DNA of 7,096 bases from an uncultured Bdellovibrio sp. (lineage in GTDB: Bacteria > Bdellovibrionota > Bdellovibrionia > Bdellovibrionales > Bdellovibrionaceae), in NCBI GenBank assembly GCA_946480995.1, contig CAMLMF010000122.1, positions 1 to 7,096 on the forward strand, written 5' to 3'. A model generated the notes under the pieces. That model worked only from the letters and a program-made list of their open reading frames with translations, did no database searches and had not been told where the DNA came from. Of this stretch, positions 1 through 4,846 are shown in pieces (the first letter of the stretch is position 1; every line of letters begins with the position of its first letter). A program made the position numbers and the translations under genes.

Positions 1-499
1 GGATAAGATCGATCATCTTAGAACCAAATTTAGAATATTCCGCAGCGACTTTCACGACGAAACGTAAATTCGCTTTCACCAGGGCTTGGGCTGCTTCAGG
101 ATCTTTCGATTCAAAATATTTTTGCGCAAGCTTGGTTTCTTCTTCTTTGCTTAGGACTTTGTAACGACGGATTTCATTCAGATACATCACCAGGGGATCT
201 GAAGACGTCAGGGCTTTAGAGTTATCTAATGCTAAAGCTTTAGAGTCATCAGTACCTTCTGGAACCTCGAACTCTTCAGTATCTGTCGGGGAGTGAATCG
301 CGTAGGCTTTATCGGCCTCGGCCCCCTGTGTAGGGCCTGTGGGGTCCTGGGTATGATCATCAACGATTTCGGCAACAACACTTTTCGGCACTACTTTCGC
401 TTTTGCAGACGCAGCTTTACCGGCAGGAGCTTTCTTAGAGGCTCCCTTTGCAGCAGGCGCTTTCTTGGTTGCGGAAGTTTTTGCTTTGGTTTTTGCCAT
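1..499 (-). CDS. rpoH: RNA polymerase sigma factor, RpoH/sigma-32-like, N-terminal part (3' end outside window)
   Basis: The frame is open from an ATG at 499-497 to the left edge, giving the first 166 residues. Residues 101-129 (DPLVMYLNEIRRYKVLSKEEE...) match sigma region 1.2. Residues 133-166, containing DPEAAQALVKANLRFVVKVA and ending in FGSKMIDLI, match region 2.1 into 2.2, the core-polymerase-binding part. The D-x-EAA-x-x-L-[VI]-x-x-NLRFVV pattern is closer to sigma-32 than to RpoD, so a heat-shock or stress sigma role is the best guess. Regions 2.3-4 are not visible. Residues 1-39 are very Lys/Ala-rich (12 Lys, 13 Ala, with KKAP repeats), like a histone H1 tail. They are followed by an acidic linker (about 44-92). 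E. coli RpoH lacks about 95 residues of such leader. The start is the only ATG before residue 105, but its Shine-Dalgarno is poor. The PHA-like gene ends 9 bp upstream, so the two are probably cotranscribed. Confidence 0.85.
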   Translation of the reverse strand, partial: MAKTKAKTSATKKAPAAKGASKKAPAGKAASAKAKVVPKSVVAEIVDDHTQDPTGPTQGAEADKAYAIHSPTDTEEFEVPEGTDDSKALALDNSKALTSSDPLVMYLNEIRRYKVLSKEEETKLAQKYFESKDPEAAQALVKANLRFVVKVAAEYSKFGSKMIDLI

Positions 500-508
500 A
501 TCGAAGTT

Positions 509-814
509 TTAGCCTAGGTACTTTGCCAGTTTCTTTTGCAGAGTTTCTTGGACTTTACCTTTGAAAGGCGTCAGCATCAATGGCAGATCCACCGTGACAG
601 AGACTTTGCTGCCAGACCCCGCGTTAGAAACAGCCATGTCCGCTTTAAATTGGCTGCCCTTCATGGCCGCGCACTTAGCACCATCGTCAAAAGTGCATTG
701 CAGCTTTGGATCAAAGCGTCGAATGTCCTGATCGTTTGCTAGGAACTCTTTAATTTTTTTGTAAGCTTCTTCCGCATTGTGCGAGCTTTGATGGTCAATC
801 GTAAATTTAGGCAT
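509..814 (-). CDS. PHA-granule-regulator-like small protein (PHA_gran_rgn type, tentative)
   Basis: This is a 101-residue soluble protein with no signal peptide or membrane segment. The N-terminus (MPKFTIDHQSSHNAEEAYKK) is a short strand followed by an amphipathic helix. The middle contains two cysteines (C40, C48) in a basic/acidic loop. The C-terminal half is a strand (KVSVTVDLPL, 70-79) followed by LTPFKGKVQETLQKKLAKYL. This strand-helix plan and the ending 'L-x-x-x-K-x-x-x-E-x-x-L-x-x-x-L' resemble the polyhydroxyalkanoic acid system (PHA_gran_rgn) family of about 90-100 residues. The match is from memory of the family and is not strong. I chose the ATG at 814-812 because the protein fits the family from there, AAGGG lies 10 nt upstream, and a TATACT box at 858-853 would start transcription downstream of any longer frame. 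The frame stays open to an ATG at 916, adding 34 unlikely residues. The sigma factor gene follows after 9 bp. Confidence 0.7.
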   Translation of the reverse strand: MPKFTIDHQSSHNAEEAYKKIKEFLANDQDIRRFDPKLQCTFDDGAKCAAMKGSQFKADMAVSNAGSGSKVSVTVDLPLMLTPFKGKVQETLQKKLAKYLG

Positions 815-852
815 TGCGCGATATCCCTTCGGCGAAGTTGCAAGATCACTAG

Positions 853-881
853 AGTATATATCCCTGCTTCGGGAAGAGCCA
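853..881 (-). promoter_or_regulatory. Possible sigma-70-type promoter for the PHA-like/sigma operon
   Basis: Read on the minus strand, TATACT (858-853) is a 5/6 match to the -10 consensus. With a 17-bp spacer the -35 would be TGGCTC (881-876), which is poor. Transcription would start near 846 and give a leader of about 32 nt before the ATG at 814. This placement is the main reason to prefer the shorter start of the 101-residue protein. Confidence 0.35.
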
Positions 882-950
882 GAAAAGACCGCGCGCATAA
901 GACTTGATTCTAGCATCCATAGAAATATGCGTTTTGACTGTGCAGCGACG

Positions 951-970
951 TTATGTCACTCTGTGACTAA
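951..970. promoter_or_regulatory. Inverted repeat GTCAC-TCT-GTGAC in the aspS leader
   Basis: A perfect dyad, GTCAC (955-959), TCT, GTGAC (963-967), is flanked by TTA (951-953) on the left and TAA (968-970) on the right, which extends the symmetry with one unpaired T. It ends 4 bp before the aspS Shine-Dalgarno (AAGG at 974-977). It could be a protein operator or a small leader hairpin. No convincing -10 box for aspS was found: TTGACT at 934-939 has no good partner 16-18 bp downstream. Confidence 0.3.
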
Positions 971-985
971 GAAAAGGTATGGGTT

Positions 986-2800
986 ATGAAGTTTGTAAAA
1001 GATCTTAAAAGAACACACTATTGCGGAAGTCTAGGTCAGTCTCAAGTCGGACAAAAAGTTGTCTTAATGGGTTGGGTTGATGTCCGCCGAGATCATGGCA
1101 GTCTTGTTTTTATCGATCTTCGTGACCGTGAAGGAATCATTCAAGTTGTTTTGGATCCGAATAAGTCGGAAACCGCAGCGGCAAAAAATTTACGTGGTGA
1201 ATTTGTTTTAGCCATCGAAGGAATTGTCCGTGCACGTCCTGATGGTATGAAAAACGCAAAGATCGCGACGGGTGCGATTGAAATCGAAGCTACTCGTTGT
1301 GAAATCTTGAATGAATCTGCCGTTCCGCCTTTCCAAGTAAACGATGACAACGTCAATGAAACTTTGCGTCTGAAATATCGCTACCTAGATTTACGTTCGC
1401 CACGTTTAACAAACCATTTGATGGTTCGTCATAAAGTGGCGCAACTGGTGCGTGGTTTCTTGTCGGAAAATGGTTTCATCGAAGTTGAAACTCCGATTTT
1501 ATTTAAATCAACTCCTGAGGGAGCCCGTGACTATCTTGTTCCGTCACGTGTGAACCCAGGGACTTTCTATGCGTTGCCACAATCACCACAGATCTTGAAA
1601 CAGCTTCTGATGGTTTCTGGTTACGACAGATATTTCCAAATCGCACGTTGCTTCCGTGATGAAGACTTGCGCGCTGACCGTCAACCAGAGTTTTCGCAAA
1701 TCGATATGGAAATGTCCTTCATCGATCAAGAAGACATCATGGAAATGAATGAAAAACTGTTGCGCATGATTTGGAAAGAAATCAAAGGCGTTGAAGTAGG
1801 CGAAATTCCACGCATGTCTTTCCAAGAGGCGATGGATCGTTACGGCAATGACAAACCAGACACACGCTTTGGTATGGAAATCAAAGATTTGAAATCCATC
1901 GTGACAGGTTCAGGCTTTAAAGTTTTCGATGATGTGTTGTCGCGCGAAGGAATCGTGCGCGGTATTGCTGTACCAAAAGGTGGCGGCTATTCACGCGGCC
2001 AATTCGACAAGCTGACTGATATGGCAAAACGCGCAGGCGCGAAAGGCCTTGTGTGGATCAAATCAGAAGCTGACGGTTCTTTAACGTCACCAGTTTCTAA
2101 ATTCTTTAGCCCTGAAAAATTGGCAGAGATGTTCAAAGCGGTGGGCGCGCAAAATGGCGACTGTGCTTTGATCGTTGCCGATGATTTTGAAATAGCTTGT
2201 GCATCGCTGTCGACTTTGCGTAATCACTTAGGTAAAGAATTAAACTTGATCGATACAACGAAAGATAATTTCTTGTGGGTGATCGACTTCCCAGCTTTTG
2301 AATACTCTCCGGATGAAAAACGTTGGGTTTCAAGACATCATCCGTTCACGTCGCCGAAAGATGAGTTCATGCAAGATCTTATCGATGGCAACGAAGCTTC
2401 TTACGGCAAAATGTTGGCGAAAGCTTACGACTTGGTTTGTAACGGCTATGAGATGGGTGGCGGAAGTATCCGTATCTATCGCACGGAATTGCAACAGGCG
2501 ATGTTCCGTTTGTTAGGTATGAACAAAGAACAACAAGAAGCGAAATTCGGCTTCTTGTTAGACGCTTTAAAATTCGGAGCACCTCCACACGGCGGTATCG
2601 CATGGGGTATGGACCGTTTGGTCATGCTTCTTTGTGGCACTGATGCGATCCGTGAGGTGATTGCGTTCCCTAAGACGGCGAAAGCTTCAGACTTGATGGC
2701 AGACTGCCCAAGCGAAGTGAATCGCGATCAGTTGGCGGAAGTCGGCGTGCGCCTAAGCCCACTGGCTGAAAAGAACTTAGAGGACATGAAGAAAAGCTAA
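986..2800 (+). CDS. aspS: Aspartyl-tRNA synthetase (class IIb, bacterial type)
   Basis: This 604-residue cytoplasmic enzyme joins aspartate to tRNA-Asp using ATP; the length is normal for bacterial AspRS. Domains in order: OB-fold anticodon-binding domain (about 1-115, with GWVDVRRDHGSLVFIDLRDREG at 29-50); class II catalytic core beginning LRLKYRYLDLR; PEGARDYLVPSR and FYALPQSPQ, which line the active site; motif 2, FRDEDLRADRQPEF (223-236); the bacterial GAD insertion (about 295-430); RHHPFTSPK (450-458); NGYEMGGGSIRI (486-497); and motif 3, GIAWGMDR (537-544). All catalytic motifs are intact. His37 and Gly87 occupy the positions that in Pseudomonas AspRS (His31, Gly83) mark the non-discriminating form, which also charges tRNA-Asn. 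The ATG at 986 has AAGG 8 nt upstream, and the protein begins as the family does apart from about 8 extra N-terminal residues. The stop codon overlaps that of the convergent gene. Confidence 0.98.
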   Translation: MKFVKDLKRTHYCGSLGQSQVGQKVVLMGWVDVRRDHGSLVFIDLRDREGIIQVVLDPNKSETAAAKNLRGEFVLAIEGIVRARPDGMKNAKIATGAIEIEATRCEILNESAVPPFQVNDDNVNETLRLKYRYLDLRSPRLTNHLMVRHKVAQLVRGFLSENGFIEVETPILFKSTPEGARDYLVPSRVNPGTFYALPQSPQILKQLLMVSGYDRYFQIARCFRDEDLRADRQPEFSQIDMEMSFIDQEDIMEMNEKLLRMIWKEIKGVEVGEIPRMSFQEAMDRYGNDKPDTRFGMEIKDLKSIVTGSGFKVFDDVLSREGIVRGIAVPKGGGYSRGQFDKLTDMAKRAGAKGLVWIKSEADGSLTSPVSKFFSPEKLAEMFKAVGAQNGDCALIVADDFEIACASLSTLRNHLGKELNLIDTTKDNFLWVIDFPAFEYSPDEKRWVSRHHPFTSPKDEFMQDLIDGNEASYGKMLAKAYDLVCNGYEMGGGSIRIYRTELQQAMFRLLGMNKEQQEAKFGFLLDALKFGAPPHGGIAWGMDRLVMLLCGTDAIREVIAFPKTAKASDLMADCPSEVNRDQLAEVGVRLSPLAEKNLEDMKKS

Positions 2801-3462
2801 AGCGCTGGCTCTACAAAGATAGAGCCTTGCTGTGTATGAATTTTTATATGACCCACTTCTGCAGGATTGATCTCGGAAGTGGGTTTTTCATTTTCCCCCA
2901 ACGAGTTTTCAATCTTGCCGGACTCTGATTGCAGCTCCCATTCATATAAAAGGTGCTTGGCAACTTGCAATCGCACGTCCCCCTGCTGGGTTGTGACCAC
3001 CAGATTGCCTTTGAAAGACTCTGGGACATAGACGTCGGCAATAAGGCTTGAATCAGACTCTTGCGTGGTCTCTTGACCATTGACATTGATCTGCACCCAG
3101 CTGCTGGCCATAGGTTCTTTAAAGGACAAATGCAAATTGTCAGATTCAGCGGCTTGCGTGATAAAGCGCCCCGATTCATAGCGTGGCACTTTGCCGTGCA
3201 ATGAAACTTTCAAGGTGCTGCCTGAATACACTTTAATGTTCACATCCACGCTGCGCGAAGAAATATTTAAGTTCTCAATTCCTTGCAGAAAGAACTCTTC
3301 ATTTTCTTCGTAAGCTTGTCCTTGCATGATTTTTTCTGTAACAGAATTGAAGGCTTTAAAAACCGAATCGGGATTGTTAAAGACATAGCCCATCAACAGA
3401 ATCAAAGATCCTAAAAGAATTAAAAAGACAGCGGCAAGGCTTAATAAGAGCTTTTTCAACAT
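2797..3462 (-). CDS. Membrane-anchored DUF4097-like beta-repeat protein
   Basis: This is a 221-residue protein. Residues 4-27 form a strongly hydrophobic segment after MLKK and act as a signal anchor, so the rest should lie outside the cytoplasmic membrane. The remainder is rich in short beta strands with turn motifs: IENLNISSRSVDVNIKVYSG (62-81), TTQQGDVRLQ (157-166), LQSESGKIENSLG (177-189) and HTQQGSIFVE (209-218). The repeating '[ST]-x-x-G-[DSK]-[IV]-x-[LV]' turn is typical of DUF4097/DUF2807 'putative adhesin' beta-helical proteins, whose biochemical role is largely unknown. No catalytic residues, Cys pairs or lipobox are seen. The start at 3462 is the first Met and directly begins the anchor, though its Shine-Dalgarno is weak. 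The gene is monocistronic here, divergent from the DUF1266 gene (66 bp apart), and its TAG overlaps the aspS TAA. The DUF assignment is by pattern only. Confidence 0.8.
   Translation of the reverse strand: MLKKLLLSLAAVFLILLGSLILLMGYVFNNPDSVFKAFNSVTEKIMQGQAYEENEEFFLQGIENLNISSRSVDVNIKVYSGSTLKVSLHGKVPRYESGRFITQAAESDNLHLSFKEPMASSWVQINVNGQETTQESDSSLIADVYVPESFKGNLVVTTQQGDVRLQVAKHLLYEWELQSESGKIENSLGENEKPTSEINPAEVGHIKIHTQQGSIFVEPAL
2807..2826. other. Small inverted repeat just after aspS
   Basis: GGCTCTA (2807-2813) and TAGAGCC (2820-2826) form a perfect 7-bp stem with a 6-nt loop, beginning 7 bp after the aspS stop. There is no T-run after it on the plus strand. On the minus strand it is followed only by mixed T-rich sequence. 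It lies inside the last codons of the convergent gene. It may act as a minor pause or 3'-end-protecting structure and is weaker than the terminator at 2851. Confidence 0.35.
2851..2888 (+). terminator. Intrinsic terminator of aspS, inside the convergent coding region
   Basis: ACCCACTTC (2851-2859) pairs perfectly with GAAGTGGGT (2876-2884) to give a 9-bp GC-containing stem with a 16-nt loop. The loop can close by two more pairs (T2860-G2875, G2861-C2874). T2884-T2888 follow directly, then CA and TTTT. This is the expected layout of a Rho-independent terminator for transcripts running rightward from aspS, about 50 nt after its stop codon. The T-run exists only on this strand, so it should not stop the leftward gene. 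The stem corresponds to residues 193-204 of the DUF4097-like protein. Confidence 0.75.
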
Positions 3463-3480
3463 GACCGGTAATCTATCACC

Positions 3481-3509
3481 TTGAAAAGAAAAACGAAACG
3501 TAATTGAAT
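3481..3509 (+). promoter_or_regulatory. Candidate promoter of the DUF1266 gene
   Basis: TTGAAA (3481-3486, 5/6 to the -35 consensus) and TTGAAT (3504-3509, 4/6 to the -10 consensus) are separated by exactly 17 bp. Transcription would start near 3516, a short distance before a good Shine-Dalgarno AGGAG (3518-3522). This gives a very short leader of about 13 nt, so the call is tentative. Confidence 0.35.
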
Positions 3510-3528
3510 AGAGTCATAGGAGCCCCCG

Positions 3529-4299
3529 ATGCAGCGTATTCTTCCGGAAACTGATCTAGAAAAAAAATTAATGAGCTTGGGTGCTGTCTTTGTTGAAGAA
3601 AATCAAGTTCTTGATGAGCTGTTTCAAGTCGTCGGGTCTGATCTTATTGACGGTCAAGAATTGCCAGTGGAGCTGCGCGAACAGATTCTTGACGAAGTGG
3701 GGGAGTACTTTTTTCGTCTAGACATGAATTACAGTCCCGAAATCAAGCCAGACTGCATCGGTATCTTAGAGGAGTTCTGGGAAGTCGTTGATAAAGAGTC
3801 GGCTCTAAAAAATCTCGAGCATATTCGCACCCAAGGCCATCGCACGAAATTCAACGTACTTAGAAGCACGTTGCCATCAGAGGGAACGATTGACTATCAA
3901 GCGATGGACAAGTTTAAACAAATTTTCTCTTTCGATTTCGTCAATGCTCAAGATTTACAGATGAGCGACGAAGACTATCGCAAGCTTGCGACATGGTTGC
4001 AAAACACTCATAAATACCTGAAAGAGCCAGGCATCCTTGCTTGGGACATGGCTCGTTATATTCACTTAATTCGCCTTAGCTTTATTTCCGGTTATCTGAC
4101 TGACAATGAAGCGTGGGCCGAGATTTTAAAAATCGCTCCATTGATCGAAGACCGCTTCGACTCATGGATGGATTTTTCACAAAGCTTTCTAATCGGTCGC
4201 ACTTTCTGGTCGGGCAACGCCGATCCTCAAGTCAAAGCCATCTGTGAAAAACTTCTCGGCCATCCTGCCAGCCCCTGGCAGTTCTTCGCCTGGACGTAA
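3529..4299 (+). CDS. DUF1266 domain protein
   Basis: This is a 256-residue cytoplasmic protein with no signal peptide or membrane segment. The C-terminal third carries the DUF1266 signature: AWDMARYIHLIRLSFISGYL (171-190), EAWAEIL (194-200), FDSWMDFSQSFLIGRTFW (210-227) and the closing SPWQFFAW (248-255). These match the family's 'AWD-x-x-R', 'GY[LI]-x-x-x-EAW', 'F-x-SW-x-[ED]-x-x-x-x-[FY]-L-x-GR-x-[FW]W' and 'PW-x-x-x-x-W' landmarks. E. coli YbeR and YbeU belong to this family. Its function is unknown. The N-terminal 160 residues are acidic and mostly helical by composition, with no recognised domain. The ATG at 3529 has AGGAG 6 nt upstream. It is preceded by a divergent gene and followed by a 101-bp gap with its own candidate promoter, so it is probably transcribed alone. 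Confidence 0.85.
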   Translation: MQRILPETDLEKKLMSLGAVFVEENQVLDELFQVVGSDLIDGQELPVELREQILDEVGEYFFRLDMNYSPEIKPDCIGILEEFWEVVDKESALKNLEHIRTQGHRTKFNVLRSTLPSEGTIDYQAMDKFKQIFSFDFVNAQDLQMSDEDYRKLATWLQNTHKYLKEPGILAWDMARYIHLIRLSFISGYLTDNEAWAEILKIAPLIEDRFDSWMDFSQSFLIGRTFWSGNADPQVKAICEKLLGHPASPWQFFAWT

Positions 4300-4319
4300 T
4301 GCCAGTTTACGAAGAATTG
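4279..4319 (+). other. Stem-loop spanning the stop codon of the DUF1266 gene
   Basis: CAGTTCTTCG (4279-4288) can pair with CGAAGAATTG (4310-4319), a 10-bp stem with one G-T wobble. The 21-nt loop contains a second small stem, CTGG (4290-4293) with CCAG (4302-4305). No T-run follows (TCTCAAGTTTAAAC), so it is not a standard intrinsic terminator. It may protect the mRNA end or be chance. Confidence 0.3.
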
Positions 4320-4326
4320 TCTCAAG

Positions 4327-4355
4327 TTTAAACGTTCCAATCCGATACGTGTAAT
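4327..4355 (+). promoter_or_regulatory. Candidate promoter for the 134-aa protein/rhomboid unit
   Basis: TTTAAA (4327-4332, 4/6 to the -35 consensus) and TGTAAT (4350-4355, 5/6 to the -10 consensus) are spaced by 17 bp. The predicted start near 4362 leaves about 39 nt of leader before the ATG at 4401. It is the only good sigma-70-like pair I find in the gap after the DUF1266 gene. Confidence 0.4.
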
Positions 4356-4400
4356 AGAAGGCTATGGATGGCTTTCTTAATGAACACACGGAGGTGTGGA

Positions 4401-4805
4401 ATGGACAAGATCAGCGGAATTATTCCTGCAAGTGCACGCACGAAGGTGGCCGATATTTCGGTTTCTCAACCGGCGCGTCCCGGAGCTCCTTTATTGGGTC
4501 GTCCGATGGGCAAGAACTCGCTAGGGGATAGAATTACTCTGAGCAAAGAACTTGAAGAGCTTCGTCAAACAGGTCAGTTTCCTGAACCGGAAATGACACC
4601 CGTTTATAAGCAACCTGCGGAAGCTAAGAAGTTGAAAGTCATTCAAGATTTAAATGAGAAATTCTTCACCGATCCAAAAGATTTGGCGCGCGAAGAAAAT
4701 ATTCCTAAGTCTGAAGAAACCTTAAAGAAAACCGAGAGCAATGAAGGTCTTTTCTTCGTTGAAAAAGAACTGAAGCCGCAAGAGCCTGTCTCCCCGAGAG
4801 CTTGA
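4401..4805 (+). CDS. Hypothetical protein, 134 aa, probably largely disordered
   Basis: I do not recognise this protein. It is polar, rich in Lys, Glu and Pro, has no Cys or Trp, and has no signal peptide or membrane segment, so it is probably cytoplasmic and largely unstructured. The N-terminus, MDKISGIIPASARTKVADIS, is followed by an RPGAPLLGRPMGKNSLGDR stretch (26-44) of Gly/Pro/Arg character. Two charged helical segments follow (about 47-58 and 74-98, including KKLKVIQDLNEKFF at 76-89). The tail (100-134) is very charged with no hydrophobic core apart from GLFFVEK (116-122). The ATG at 4401 has an excellent Shine-Dalgarno, GGAGG (4390-4394), 6 nt upstream. A longer in-frame start at 4368 has none and is rejected. 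The gene is 41 bp upstream of the rhomboid gene with no terminator between, so the two are likely cotranscribed. Whether they work together is unknown. Confidence 0.75.
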   Translation: MDKISGIIPASARTKVADISVSQPARPGAPLLGRPMGKNSLGDRITLSKELEELRQTGQFPEPEMTPVYKQPAEAKKLKVIQDLNEKFFTDPKDLAREENIPKSEETLKKTESNEGLFFVEKELKPQEPVSPRA

Positions 4806-4817
4806 CAATAGTCCGTT

Positions 4818-4845
4818 AGGCCTCAATGTATAGCGCAGGAGGCCT
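4818..4845 (+). promoter_or_regulatory. Hairpin sequestering the rhomboid Shine-Dalgarno
   Basis: AGGCCTC (4818-4824) is perfectly complementary to GAGGCCT (4839-4845), giving a 7-bp, mostly GC stem with a 14-nt loop. The right arm covers most of the Shine-Dalgarno AGGAGG (4837-4842) and ends one base before the ATG at 4847. No T-run follows, so termination is unlikely. When folded, the stem would hide the ribosome binding site; when read through by ribosomes from the upstream gene or melted, it would expose it. Confidence 0.45.
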
Positions 4846-4846
4846 T

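Noticed and set aside
293..517. Open frame on the plus strand opposite the sigma factor's N-terminus, Cys/Arg/Phe-rich
   Set aside because: It is the antisense shadow of the Lys/Ala-rich coding region. It has no ribosome binding site and its composition follows from the complementary codons.
815..916. Longer start (ATG at 916) for the PHA-like protein, adding 34 residues
   Set aside because: The extra residues fit neither the family nor a signal peptide, and a TATACT -10 box lies inside them. The ATG at 814 has a usable Shine-Dalgarno.
934..962. aspS promoter built on TTGACT at 934-939
   Set aside because: The -35 is good, but the hexamers 16-18 bp downstream match the -10 consensus at only two positions or so.
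4368..4400. Longer start (ATG at 4368) for the 134-residue protein
   Set aside because: It has no Shine-Dalgarno, whereas the ATG at 4401 has GGAGG at ideal spacing.
4401..4805. Resemblance in size to the Bdellovibrio host-interaction (hit) locus protein near pilus genes
   Set aside because: The hit protein is exported with a signal peptide. This protein has none, is on the opposite strand from the pilus genes and is separated from them by a rhomboid gene.
4826..4846. Start at ATG 4826 for the rhomboid
   Set aside because: It lies in the loop of the hairpin with no ribosome binding site before it. AGGAGG at 4837-4842 serves the ATG at 4847.
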